In this document: positions 1-6,826 of the stretch, one piece after another
How positions within the stretch are numbered: the first letter of the stretch is position 1
How the letters are laid out: every line of letters starts with the position of its first letter
Virus record (IMG/VR): IMGVR_UViG_3300044608_002745
Coordinates: 1 to 24,763 of that record
From: a virus
Strand: one strand, 5' to 3'
DNA length: 24,763 nucleotides
Notes under the pieces: generated by a model
What the model saw: the letters and a program-made list of their open reading frames with translations, nothing else
Databases searched by the model: none
Told to the model about the DNA's origin: nothing
Program-made: the position numbers and the translations under genes

Positions 1-773
1 ATCTCACTTGATACGTTATGCAATTTAATAAGTTCTATTAATTCAGACAAAGTTTCGCTTGGCTCTTGCCTTGTTACTTCTTCCTCCTCTAGTACAACGT
101 CATCGAATTTAATAAGTTCTATGAATTTGGCTAAAGTTTCGCTCGGCTCTTGCCTTGTTACTTCTTTCTTCTCTAGTACAACGTGATCGAGTTTGTTGCT
201 TAGCATATCGGTTTTTGTCACATGTGTTACGTTCTTTTCTGGCATATCTACTACCTGATAGTCTTGTGCCTCTTCAACTGTTATCAAGCCTCCTAAAGCA
301 TCTGCAAACTTATCTCTAAGAGCAAAACCTCTAGCTCTCATCTGCATCATTCTTTTCGGATACTGAGTCCAAGGACCAGTCTTACCCCATAAACCAGCCT
401 TTTTAGCATCTTCTATGCTAAAGCTTACAGTATGCTCAGTTTGGTTCTTACGTTTTACTGTGCAAAAAACTGTATTTGTTTTCTCATCATACCACTCCTT
501 GATATCTTCAAATGACGAATGCGCCTGTACAAGAGCAAGTAATGCGTCGCCATACACGGAGGGTTTGCCGTTAATAACCGCTATATTCTGCAAAGCCTGT
601 ATAGGCTTTAACCCAAGTTCAGCTCCCATCTGTACGGCAACCAGAATATCTGCTGCTTTACCTTGGTAAGTTTTTGGCACCATAGCACTATTTGCTATAA
701 TAGTAGCATACTCCATAGCTTCTTTTAAATTACTCGGTGTTAATAACGTTGTTTTTACTGCTATATTACTCAT
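1..773 (-). CDS. recT: RecT-family ssDNA-annealing recombinase, 3' end cut by window edge
   Basis: The start is the ATG at 773, preceded by an AAAGGA-type ribosome site; the frame stays open to the window edge (257 codons seen). The N-terminal half has the RecT layout: an early segment with ILVAVQMGAELGLKPIQAL, then NGKPSVYGDALLALV, a charged hydrophilic segment, and the GPWTQYPKRMMQMRARGFAL block near residues 135-155. RecT proteins anneal complementary single strands behind a processive 5'-3' exonuclease, and such an exonuclease is encoded two genes upstream in the same operon. The C-terminal tail is unusual: a 28-residue unit is repeated in tandem (separate entry), which is not part of the usual RecT core. 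The true C-terminus is not visible. The family call is firm from motifs; the symbol follows the family name. Confidence 0.93.
   Translation of the reverse strand, partial: MSNIAVKTTLLTPSNLKEAMEYATIIANSAMVPKTYQGKAADILVAVQMGAELGLKPIQALQNIAVINGKPSVYGDALLALVQAHSSFEDIKEWYDEKTNTVFCTVKRKNQTEHTVSFSIEDAKKAGLWGKTGPWTQYPKRMMQMRARGFALRDKFADALGGLITVEEAQDYQVVDMPEKNVTHVTKTDMLSNKLDHVVLEKKEVTRQEPSETLAKFIELIKFDDVVLEEEEVTRQEPSETLSELIELIKLHNVSSE
22..189. repeat. Two tandem copies of an 84-bp unit inside recT
   Basis: Positions 22-105 and 106-189 are near-identical direct repeats of exactly 84 bp, differing at only a handful of bases. Being a multiple of three, the duplication keeps the frame and encodes two 28-residue acidic units, each containing the string EVTRQEPSETL. 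Further copies could continue beyond the window edge. Confidence 0.92.
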
Positions 774-794
774 TTTCTATATCCTTTCTTTTAA

Positions 795-1022
795 TTACAT
801 TTCTAAATTAATAACCTTATATCTGTGCTTTTCTTTGTCGTAATCCAGTAAATAAGAGACACTAGCTCCTATATCTTTCGGTCCAATACCTGCATTAAAA
901 GCTTGTGTTTTATTAAAAAAATATTCTTCATCATGATCGTCATCGTCAATAATAAAGCCATAGCCTTTTTCTTCGTTATAAAATTTGATTTTTCCTGTAT
1001 GAATATAGCTTGTATTACTCAT
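795..1022 (-). CDS. Cold-shock-domain nucleic-acid-binding protein
   Basis: A 75-aa single-domain protein. It has the cold-shock order: GKIKFYN at residues 10-16, then an RNP1-like KGYGFI at 19-24, then an acidic stretch DDDDHDEE, and a YFF where the RNP2 strand should lie. The usual VFVH of RNP2 is altered and the loop is unusually acidic. CSD proteins bind single-stranded RNA or DNA in a small OB barrel. I chose the ATG at 1022 because an AGGAGG lies at ideal distance upstream; a TTG at 1031 would add three residues. The gene lies between the exonuclease and RecT, so binding single strands during recombination, or acting as an RNA chaperone for element transcripts, are both plausible. Confidence 0.8.
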   Translation of the reverse strand: MSNTSYIHTGKIKFYNEEKGYGFIIDDDDHDEEYFFNKTQAFNAGIGPKDIGASVSYLLDYDKEKHRYKVINLEM

Positions 1023-1140
1023 TTTCTTCAACCTCCTCCTCTTCTATTTTCTTGTTAAAATCTCTATACAAAACTGTTATCCATATACTAGTAGCCAATA
1101 TTAATACTGCGTATGCCATAAAGTGAATATTACAAACCAT
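1015..1140 (-). CDS. 41-aa single-pass membrane peptide
   Basis: ATG at 1140, TAA at 1015-1017. The peptide begins MVCNIHFM, has a hydrophobic helix at about residues 7-25 (AYAVLILATSIWITVLY), then a basic patch RDFNKK and a strongly acidic tail EEEEVEENE. The tail-coding GAGGAGGAGG doubles as the ribosome site of the cold-shock gene, and the two genes overlap by 8 nt, so they are probably translationally coupled. I do not recognise a family. An inner-membrane location with a cytoplasmic acidic tail is the simplest reading. Confidence 0.55.
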   Translation of the reverse strand: MVCNIHFMAYAVLILATSIWITVLYRDFNKKIEEEEVEENE

Positions 1141-1147
1141 TGTTACC

Positions 1148-2056
1148 TCACTTAATTAAAAACATTCTTGATTGCTTTCCTGTGTTTAGACATTGTTCGT
1201 ATGCGTCCTTAAACATTTCCTTTAGTTTATTGACGTTCACAAGAGACCTCGGAACAGTGTTTTTCCATGTGGCTATCACATTGCCGTTAATGTCTATTAG
1301 TACATCATAATCTCTCATAAATTCCTGTATATCGGTCTTTAATTTCTCAATGGTATCAGCTATCCTATTTTCTTCCTCCTTAGCCGCTTTAAGTTGTTCC
1401 CATTTTTCCAAAATGTTACTTTCCGCTACTATTTCGTGATGGTTACTTTGTGGAAATAAATTAAATGTATCCCTAGTACTCACACATTTAGGCGGGATTC
1501 TTTTTTCTATATGGTTATGCCAGAAATTACAGGCTATTTTAATTAGCTTTTCCTCTAACTCCTTATTTCTATTATACGTGTATATTCTAAAATCTTGACC
1601 TCCGATGAGTACTGCTGTATCAACTACTGGAACATTACAAACTGCCGAATATGTAGCGTTTTGAATAAGATAGGACTCGGGGATTTGGTCAGTCCCTAAG
1701 TCGCCCCATTCTTTAGCTTTAAGAAACGAAGCAGTTTTACATTCAAGAATACGCCTTTTATTATCTGCCCACCGATCAATATTAGCTGCTAAAAATGAAT
1801 ATTCAGGATGATAAATCGTGTTTGGCTCTATTTCCACATCATAGCCAGTATCCTCACTATAAGCCTTAGCAACCACATCTTCTAAAAGGTTGCCCCACCT
1901 CATTGCAGCGTTAGTCTCTTCGGTTATGTCATCGCTGGTTTTATCTAAGTATACGTCAAGAGCAGTCCTATAAGGGTTAAGTCCTGCGATAGCACCTAGA
2001 TCACTTCCACCCAAGTAATTCTTACGCTCCCTTAGCCATTGTTGCTTGTTTTCCAT
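1148..2056 (-). CDS. YqaJ-type viral exonuclease (lambda Exo superfamily)
   Basis: A 302-aa protein with the YqaJ recombinase/exonuclease domain in the first ~200 residues. Visible motifs are GGSD at 16-19 within an LGGSDLGAIAGLNPY block, an acidic WGNLLED with E59, the catalytic ANID (D94) followed by ECKT (E105-x-K107) and a downstream QNATYSAV helix. This is the PD-(D/E)XK arrangement of the lambda exonuclease superfamily, which resects duplex ends 5'-3' and loads the annealing protein. The C-terminal ~90 residues form a charged, probably coiled-coil tail. It is cotranscribed with RecT and would form a two-component SynExo pair with it. Confidence 0.9.
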   Translation of the reverse strand: MENKQQWLRERKNYLGGSDLGAIAGLNPYRTALDVYLDKTSDDITEETNAAMRWGNLLEDVVAKAYSEDTGYDVEIEPNTIYHPEYSFLAANIDRWADNKRRILECKTASFLKAKEWGDLGTDQIPESYLIQNATYSAVCNVPVVDTAVLIGGQDFRIYTYNRNKELEEKLIKIACNFWHNHIEKRIPPKCVSTRDTFNLFPQSNHHEIVAESNILEKWEQLKAAKEEENRIADTIEKLKTDIQEFMRDYDVLIDINGNVIATWKNTVPRSLVNVNKLKEMFKDAYEQCLNTGKQSRMFLIK

Positions 2057-2112
2057 ACTAATACCATTATTTCTTTATTTATAACTTTCTGTATTAATAG
2101 TTTAATGTATTC

Positions 2113-2361
2113 CTATAAATATTTTTTTAAATTCTCAAATGTTTCTAATGTTTCTTTTTCAATTACAAGAAAATTATATTTATTAAATCCCTCAATAAAT
2201 TGTAACAATAAATCACAAAAAGTTTTTGGAACTACTACCCATTGATTGTTAGTTTGAGACTTAAGCCACATTGACAATTCGTGCGTATCTACACCATCAA
2301 TTTTAGTAAATAACAACCTCATAAACTCTTCTTTCGGAATAAAACGATCTTTTATAGCCAT
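2113..2361 (-). CDS. Hypothetical protein, 82 aa
   Basis: It starts one base beyond the stop of the 217-aa gene, so the two are one transcription unit. I recognise no known domain. The N-terminal half (FIPKEEFMRLLF...ELSMWLKSQTNN) resembles the product at 22209-22415 (FITKAKIEELL...LSKWLRDNTNS), suggesting two paralogs of an element-specific small helical family at opposite ends of the window. A leucine-rich helix occupies the C-terminus. Confidence 0.7.
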   Translation of the reverse strand: MAIKDRFIPKEEFMRLLFTKIDGVDTHELSMWLKSQTNNQWVVVPKTFCDLLLQFIEGFNKYNFLVIEKETLETFENLKKYL

Positions 2362-2362
2362 A

Positions 2363-3016
2363 TTAAACCTCTATTCCTCTTGATTGTGAATAATAAGAAC
2401 GTAACTCCTGATCGGCCATGTAAGCATTATGCTCAGCTTCTTCTATTGCCTGCTCTAGAGCTACAAGGTCATATTCGCTACTATCCCAGTCTACACAATA
2501 GTCGTTTGCCTTTCCCAGTAAATACTCGTATTTATCAATATCAAGCATTAATTGGTAGTAATTCTCACCATAACTTTTATAGGGAATGTTATAAAAGTCA
2601 GCTCTCTCAATCTGCTCCTCTATAAACGCTTCCCTTGCTCTTTCACCGATTCTAGCAAATGTTTCTTTGCTAGATGCTGATAATTCTACAGGTTCACTTT
2701 TAGCCTCGTGAAACTTAGGAGCTTCGGTTATGTTAGCTGGTAATTTTACTGCTTGACGCTCATTAGAAATTTTTATCGCTTCCCTTAATTGCTCAAGATT
2801 AGAAAATACTTGTACCGCTTCTCTTGAGGGCAATAGCATTTTTCTTAAAACTTCCTTAGCCTTGGCAACGCTTAGTTCTTCAAGTCGTGACACAGCAGAT
2901 AATTTACAAGTGGATGGTTCTATTGTACCATAACTTGCTAGATTATTAATGTTTTTACGATTTTTTTCGTAAGAATTTCTACCTTGACATAATGGTAGCG
3001 TTGAGATATTTTGCAT
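2363..3016 (-). CDS. Hypothetical protein, 217 aa, first gene of the recT operon
   Basis: ATG at 3016 with a GAGAAG ribosome site. The product is hydrophilic, with basic residues near the N-terminus (SYEKNRKNINNL), a central charged helical region and an acidic C-terminal half rich in Glu, Asp and Tyr. I see no catalytic motif, membrane segment or signal peptide. It leads the operon for exonuclease and RecT, so a recombination or early regulatory role is possible. A 10-bp inverted repeat in the leader (3049-3086) may control it. Confidence 0.72.
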   Translation of the reverse strand: MQNISTLPLCQGRNSYEKNRKNINNLASYGTIEPSTCKLSAVSRLEELSVAKAKEVLRKMLLPSREAVQVFSNLEQLREAIKISNERQAVKLPANITEAPKFHEAKSEPVELSASSKETFARIGERAREAFIEEQIERADFYNIPYKSYGENYYQLMLDIDKYEYLLGKANDYCVDWDSSEYDLVALEQAIEEAEHNAYMADQELRSYYSQSRGIEV

Positions 3017-3048
3017 ATATACTTTCTTCTCAATTTGGGTTATTGAAA

Positions 3049-3086
3049 GTAAGAATTATTGAGTCTGATTACTGGTTAATTCTTAC
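3049..3086. promoter_or_regulatory. 10-bp perfect inverted repeat in the recT-operon leader
   Basis: GTAAGAATTA at 3049-3058 is the exact reverse complement of TAATTCTTAC at 3077-3086, with an 18-nt spacer. It lies 33-70 nt upstream of the 217-aa gene start. It could be a repressor operator or a leader hairpin. I could not assign a convincing -35/-10 pair around it. Confidence 0.5.
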
Positions 3087-3104
3087 AACTTATAAGGTTC
3101 TTAA

Positions 3105-3138
3105 AACGTCTTAAGCTTCCAACTTAAGGCGTTTTTTT
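3105..3138 (+). terminator. Intrinsic-terminator-like hairpin with T-run
   Basis: An 11-bp stem (3105-3115 with 3123-3133, one G-T-type mismatch) closes a 7-nt loop and is followed by seven T on the plus strand. No plus-strand gene lies directly upstream, so it may end an antisense transcript or insulate the minus operon. Read on the minus strand the trailing T-run is only four. Confidence 0.5.
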
Positions 3139-3202
3139 ATTGCCTTATGAGATGAGTATAGAAAAATATTATTGACTAGTCAAGCTTTTTTGAAAAATAT
3201 TT

Positions 3203-3520
3203 TTATTTTTTTATTAAATTTAACCCTATTTTCTTTTTTTTGTATATTTTTACAAGCCAATCTAATTTTTCTTTATTTATATTATAAGAGTTATTTTTTT
3301 GAGATTGATCACGTTTTCTAGAAATATATCCACCATTTTCTAAAGAACGGAGAACAATATATGTACTATTAGGAGCTAATTTAATTGCCTTGCTAATAGA
3401 TGGTACACTAATATATGCAACGTTATCTACTGCCACTGCTACTAAAGTAGCAAGAACGTTTTTTTGTTTTTGAGTGAAAAGATCACTGTCATTTATTGCT
3501 TTAATAGTCATGTCTTCCAT
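3203..3520 (-). CDS. Winged-helix DNA-binding regulator
   Basis: A 105-aa protein. The segment from about residue 15 to 75 has the MarR/GntR-like winged-helix pattern: FTQKQKNVLATLVAVA, then SVPSISKAIKLAPNSTYIVLRSLENGGYISRKRD, where SISKAIKLAPNSTYIVLRSL is the helix-turn-helix and GGYISRKRD starts the wing. The C-terminus is strongly basic (KIYKKKKIG). It is divergent from the Rep-like gene, and a near-palindrome overlaps its own -35, so it probably regulates itself and perhaps the replication gene. An upstream ATG choice of MEDMTIKA or MTIKA is open. Confidence 0.75.
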   Translation of the reverse strand: MEDMTIKAINDSDLFTQKQKNVLATLVAVAVDNVAYISVPSISKAIKLAPNSTYIVLRSLENGGYISRKRDQSQKNNSYNINKEKLDWLVKIYKKKKIGLNLIKK

Positions 3521-3558
3521 ATATTTTTTATATTATTCTAGGCATACTAATTTTAATA

Positions 3559-3600
3559 ATTATATAAGCTTTTTGATAAAAACTTCAAGATATAACTTGA
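3559..3600 (-). promoter_or_regulatory. Sigma-70-like promoter with operator for the winged-helix gene
   Basis: On the minus strand TTGAAG (3583-3588) and TATAAT (3559-3564) are separated by 18 nt. A 16-bp palindrome with one mismatched pair (3585-3600, arms TCAAG and CTTGA) overlaps the -35, the position expected of a repressor site. Confidence 0.6.
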
Positions 3601-3655
3601 TTTTAATAAAATAGTTAATATTCTTGTTTGTTATGTAAGTAAAAATTAGGAGGTT

Positions 3656-3679
3656 ATGGAGAGTATTTGTAGAAAATAG
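3656..3679 (+). other. Possible 7-codon leader peptide before the Rep-like gene
   Basis: AGGAGG at 3648-3653 is followed by an ATG at 3656 encoding MESICRK and a TAG. A strong ribosome site with so short a frame, upstream of a large hairpin and a T-run, recalls translational attenuation leaders. The spacing between site and ATG is only 2 nt, which weakens the call. Confidence 0.25.
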
Positions 3680-3719
3680 GAATTAAAACATCAGAAACAA
3701 TAGCGATAAAAAAAGAAAG

Positions 3720-3810
3720 AGTGCCGACCCAGAAGAGAAAGCACCCAAACTCCTTACATATAACAGTTTGGAGTATAGTGGTATATTGTCTCTTCGTCAA
3801 GGCACTTTTT
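3720..3810 (+). repeat. Nested palindromic element ending in a T-run, upstream of the Rep-like gene
   Basis: AGTGCC (3720-3725) pairs with GGCACT (3801-3806), GAC (3726-3728) with GTC (3796-3798), GAAGAGA (3732-3738) with TCTCTTC (3789-3795), and CCAAACT (3745-3751) with AGTTTGG (3765-3771), all nested in order. The 3' arm runs into TTTTT. It could be a long terminator, a structured antisense or leader RNA that sets replication, or a small palindromic insertion of the MITE or Rickettsia-palindromic-element kind. The GTG at 3721 opens a frame through it, but I think translation begins further down. Confidence 0.6.
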
Positions 3811-3846
3811 CTAAAAAATTATAAATTATTAAAATTTTTAGAGAAT

Positions 3847-4923
3847 ATGGCAAAACAACAAGAGCAAAAATTAACCTTTACGGAATCATACCTAGAACAA
3901 CTATGCAAACTCTACTCATTTAAGGAAGAAAAAGCCCGCTATCGTAAGAGTTATATTAACTGGGATAAGATAAATAGAGCTAATCAAAAGGTTAAGCCAA
4001 TTCGTCAAAAGTCCTTTTTTCTTAGTAGCCCAGCTAATAAATTACTTAGTGCTGTTATGGGAAAACTAATCAAAGGGGAAAGAGTATTCCTAAATCACAA
4101 ATATATTTCTACTTTTACATTCGTTGAAAGAAGGCAGAATATAAGGATTATTGAAGAGCTAGCGGATATATTAGATATTTCTTACCATAATTCTATTACT
4201 TATAATGGCAAAAAATATCGATTTAGTTATGAGTTTAGTTATAAGGAGGAAAGGCTAGAAAATACAAGCCCCACAGAAAATTCTATCGTGACATTTAAGT
4301 CCCGAGAAAACGACCCTCTCTATATATATGAAAATAAAGATATTGAAGATATAGATCTGAAATCTAATTTTTTACAAAATTTTGAAAGTGGTAAACTTGA
4401 GGAAAATACAGAACCTCAAATTAGAGAATTTTCACCTACTACCCCCACTAAACTCAAAAAAAGACCCTCTAATAAGCGGAAAAAGCCTACTATGGCACAG
4501 GCAAAGGCAAGAATTTATCGTTTTAACCAGTACAAAGAGCCTCAATCATTAAGCCATCACTACCCATTGATAAAAGAGGACTGCACTAAACTACAAAGCC
4601 TGTCAGGACGAGACTTTAGCCTAAATGCAATGAATGAAATACTCCTCTCAATGTCAAAACGGCGAGATAATAGGTTTTGCTCGAAAGCGCAGTTTATGGC
4701 ATATTTCGGTAAGTGTCTGCGATTTGAGATGCGAGACGCTGTTAAAACTAGCAATGATAACTTCCGCATAAAAGCTAATATTCCCAAGGAGGAAGCTCCA
4801 AGAAAAACTAAGATATTCGGAGAACAGGAGCTAAAGGCGTATGACTTAGAGAATAGAAACACAGATGGTTTTCAAAGGCTATCAGTCTTTGGGATAGTTG
4901 ATAAATTTCAATTTAATAATTAA
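3847..4923 (+). CDS. Rep/DnaA-like plasmid replication protein (tentative)
   Basis: The 358-aa form from the ATG at 3847 is preferred; a GTG at 3721 would add 42 residues that translate a palindrome. Near the N-terminus a block FVERRQNIRIIEELADILDISYHNS...YNGKKYRFSYEF is closely mirrored in the 10971-12443 product (RSRFLAQLADIYEITPHTS...YKGKEYHFVYS), so the two share a winged-helix-like module. A basic linker rich in Pro, Lys and Arg follows (TPTKLKKRPSNKRKKPT), then a helical C-terminal domain with LSGRDFSLNAMNEILLSMSKR and AYFGKCLRFEMRDAV. From memory this architecture occurs in Rickettsia plasmid replication proteins; no ATPase motif is visible. A serine recombinase follows 12 nt downstream. 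Confidence 0.6.
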   Translation: MAKQQEQKLTFTESYLEQLCKLYSFKEEKARYRKSYINWDKINRANQKVKPIRQKSFFLSSPANKLLSAVMGKLIKGERVFLNHKYISTFTFVERRQNIRIIEELADILDISYHNSITYNGKKYRFSYEFSYKEERLENTSPTENSIVTFKSRENDPLYIYENKDIEDIDLKSNFLQNFESGKLEENTEPQIREFSPTTPTKLKKRPSNKRKKPTMAQAKARIYRFNQYKEPQSLSHHYPLIKEDCTKLQSLSGRDFSLNAMNEILLSMSKRRDNRFCSKAQFMAYFGKCLRFEMRDAVKTSNDNFRIKANIPKEEAPRKTKIFGEQELKAYDLENRNTDGFQRLSVFGIVDKFQFNN

Positions 4924-4935
4924 AGATAATTTTTT

Positions 4936-5580
4936 ATGACTATAAATTTTCGTGTATATGGATATGTATATGGACATATAAGGGCATCAACAAAAATACA
5001 AGATGCAATAAAAGCAATAAACACCATAATCCATTTTGCTAATAATTCAAATTTGCCTATTACAGCTTTTTTTACAGAGAATGAAAGTAGGGCCAAACTA
5101 GAACACCCTGAATTATTTAGATTATTGGATATGGCTCAAACCGGCGATATTATTTTAATTGAGCAGATAGATCGTATCTCAAGATTAAATGATATAGACT
5201 GGAACAAGTTAAAAACAATTATTAAAACAAAACAGCTTAAAATAATTTTTCTTGATATACCAACAAGTCATCAAATTATAGAATATAACGATAAATTTAC
5301 TGATACCATGTTAATGGTAATCAACGACTTAATGTTTGATATGTTAGATGCAATAGTTCGTAAAGATTACCAACGTCATAAACATAAACACTCAGAAGGA
5401 ATAATAAAAGCCAAATCTCAAGGATTATACAAAGGTAGAAGAGAAGATACTGAATTACATAGAAAAATTGAGCTGTTACTTTCAAAGAACGAGCCATATA
5501 GTGTGATTATGAGCTCACTTAGATGCTCAAAAGGTACTGTTGCTAAAGTTGCTAAACGAAAAAAGGAGTTAGAAAAATAG
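4936..5580 (+). CDS. Serine recombinase (resolvase/invertase family)
   Basis: 214 aa. The catalytic serine is Ser18 in YGHIRASTKIQ, the equivalent of the YxRVSTxxQ start of the family. The second active-site block is IEQIDRISRL near residues 77-86. A long helix follows, then a region with IIKAKSQGLYKGRRED and a C-terminal helix-turn-helix (LLSKNEPYSVIMSSLRCSKGTVAKVAKR in two parts). All expected catalytic arginines appear present, though the central domain is diverged. Placed directly after a Rep-like gene, it may resolve plasmid dimers. It is distinct from the second recombinase at 6043-6654. Confidence 0.85.
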   Translation: MTINFRVYGYVYGHIRASTKIQDAIKAINTIIHFANNSNLPITAFFTENESRAKLEHPELFRLLDMAQTGDIILIEQIDRISRLNDIDWNKLKTIIKTKQLKIIFLDIPTSHQIIEYNDKFTDTMLMVINDLMFDMLDAIVRKDYQRHKHKHSEGIIKAKSQGLYKGRREDTELHRKIELLLSKNEPYSVIMSSLRCSKGTVAKVAKRKKELEK

Positions 5581-5581
5581 A

Positions 5582-5875
5582 CTATTTATTATTATTTCTA
5601 ACTATCTCGGTAAAATCCGACCAGTCTTCTACTTTAAAGGCTCTAATATCTCGTACTGAGTCAGAGAACCACTGAACGTTAGATAGCTTATTAATTACCT
5701 TGTAAACAGTCGTAAGATCGTTCTTTTCATTTTTGGAAAGATAAAGACTACCTTGTGTTCCAATAAAACCTAAATCTTCCATCATTGCCCTAATTTCATC
5801 ATAAGCTTTATTATAGGGCTCGCCGTAGTTTTCTTTTAACTTTGCCACTTCCATGTCGAATGATATTGCGTACAT
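5582..5875 (-). CDS. vapD: VapD endoribonuclease
   Basis: 97 aa, the family's usual length. Characteristic blocks are [20 protein letters not shown] at the start, [13 protein letters not shown] in the middle, and [16 protein letters not shown] and [17 protein letters not shown] towards the end. VapD has a Cas2-like ferredoxin fold and cleaves RNA as a dimer; homologs sit on plasmids and in prophages. Here it is convergent with the first recombinase, whose stop is one base away, and lies near a separate VapBC pair. No obvious partner antitoxin (VapX type) adjoins it. Confidence 0.92.
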   Translation of the reverse strand: MYAISFDMEVAKLKENYGEPYNKAYDEIRAMMEDLGFIGTQGSLYLSKNEKNDLTTVYKVINKLSNVQWFSDSVRDIRAFKVEDWSDFTEIVRNNNK

Positions 5876-5945
5876 AACTGCTTAAAAATTTTAAAGTTGT
5901 AAAATGAGGTAAGCTAGGACTAAGTCGGTAAACCGCAAAGACACC

Positions 5946-6041
5946 ACGCATGCAGCGGACGTTCACTTACCCTCGTATTACTATAACACGAAACCAAGCT
6001 TAGTTCTATAGGCTTTTTAGGCATGCGTATACTAGTATACG
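5946..6041. repeat. Inverted repeats beside the resolvase gene, possible recombination site
   Basis: ACGCATGC (5946-5953) is the reverse complement of GCATGCGT (6021-6028), and a perfect 16-bp palindrome CGTATACTAGTATACG occupies 6026-6041, ending one base before the resolvase stop codon. The stretch 5876-6042 holds no gene I can support. Its less AT-rich composition resembles the adjoining resolvase, suggesting they moved together. Confidence 0.45.
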
Positions 6042-6042
6042 T

Positions 6043-6654
6043 CTAAAGTTTAAGCCGTTTTAATGCCCGCGCGCGAAGCTCGCCTGTTGGGCTAACGTAA
6101 CTATATAGTGTACTGCGTGTTATTTTTAATTCTTTGCAAAGATCGGTTACAGAAGTATCCCTATTTTTCATAGCGGCCTCCACCATTCGTACTTGTGCTT
6201 TACTTAATTGAAATTTTCTACCACCATTCGTACCTCTAGCACGAGCTGCGGCGAGTCCTGCTTTTACTCGCTCGCTAATTAAATCACTTTCAAACTCAGC
6301 AAGCGATGCAAATATTCCAAAAGTTAAACGTCCTGCGGCGGTAGTTGTGTCAATATTAGCTCCTTGTCCTGATAAAATACGAAAACCGATATTCCGCCGA
6401 GTAAGATCGGTGATAGTTTTGACTAAGTGTGAGAGATTACGCCCTAATCTGTCAAGTTTCCAGACCACTAAGACATCATGTTCTCTCAAGGATTTTAAAC
6501 AAGCCTCTAATCCCGGTCTTTTATCATTTCTACCTGAGGCATAATCTTCGTAGATATAAGGCTCTTGTACGCCGTGTGCTTTTAGAGCATCTAATTGGAG
6601 ATTTGTTGTTTGAGAGCCGTCTGCTTTTGAGACTCGCATATAACCGACAAGCAT
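6043..6654 (-). CDS. Serine resolvase/invertase, Tn3-resolvase type
   Basis: 203 aa with a complete family layout: YMRVSKADGSQ with catalytic Ser9, YEDYASGRNDKRPGL, LVVWKLDRLGRNLSHL, the SGQGANIDTTTAAGRL block and FASLAEFESDLISERVKAGL, then a linker ARARGTNGG and a C-terminal helix-turn-helix (DTSVTDLCKELKITRSTLYSY). It is richer in G+C than its surroundings, pointing to acquisition from another host. A strong promoter with paired operators lies upstream (6727-6774). Expected role: site-specific resolution or inversion. Confidence 0.95.
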   Translation of the reverse strand: MLVGYMRVSKADGSQTTNLQLDALKAHGVQEPYIYEDYASGRNDKRPGLEACLKSLREHDVLVVWKLDRLGRNLSHLVKTITDLTRRNIGFRILSGQGANIDTTTAAGRLTFGIFASLAEFESDLISERVKAGLAAARARGTNGGRKFQLSKAQVRMVEAAMKNRDTSVTDLCKELKITRSTLYSYVSPTGELRARALKRLKL

Positions 6655-6726
6655 AATATTTGTAATTTTTCACCTGTTTAAATAACAACTCAATTAAAAC
6701 ATGTATTTTAAAATAATGTGTCGTTC

Positions 6727-6774
6727 ATTATATCATTTATTCAATGTATTGTAAACCTATTATCAAATAAATGA
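6727..6774 (-). promoter_or_regulatory. Promoter and paired operator sites of the resolvase gene
   Basis: On the minus strand TTTACA (6750-6755) and TATAAT (6727-6732) are 17 nt apart. A 9-bp inverted repeat, TCATTTATT (6733-6741) and AATAAATGA (6766-6774), flanks the -35. The arrangement suits binding by a dimer, most simply resolvase at its own res site. Confidence 0.6.
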
Positions 6775-6826
6775 CAAACTGTGTAAAATTATTACCTTGT
6801 GCGTTTTGCTTTATTTTTGAAGTTGA

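Noticed and set aside
415-669. Plus-strand open frame of 84 codons
   Set aside because: It lies antisense to recT, whose protein motifs are clear, and has no ribosome site.
3721-3846. GTG-initiated N-terminal extension of the Rep-like protein
   Set aside because: The 42 residues merely translate the palindrome and its T-run, and the ATG at 3847 precedes the conserved region.
4936-5580. Catalytically dead serine recombinase
   Set aside because: The start first seemed to lack the catalytic serine, but the RAST string with Ser18 aligns with the family RVST position after a short N-terminal extension.
5876-6042. tRNA or tmRNA gene
   Set aside because: I looked for an acceptor stem, T-loop GTTCNA and 3' CCA pairing and found no cloverleaf.
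6347-6656. Two plus-strand open frames opposite the resolvase
   Set aside because: They are shadows of the well-conserved serine resolvase on the minus strand.
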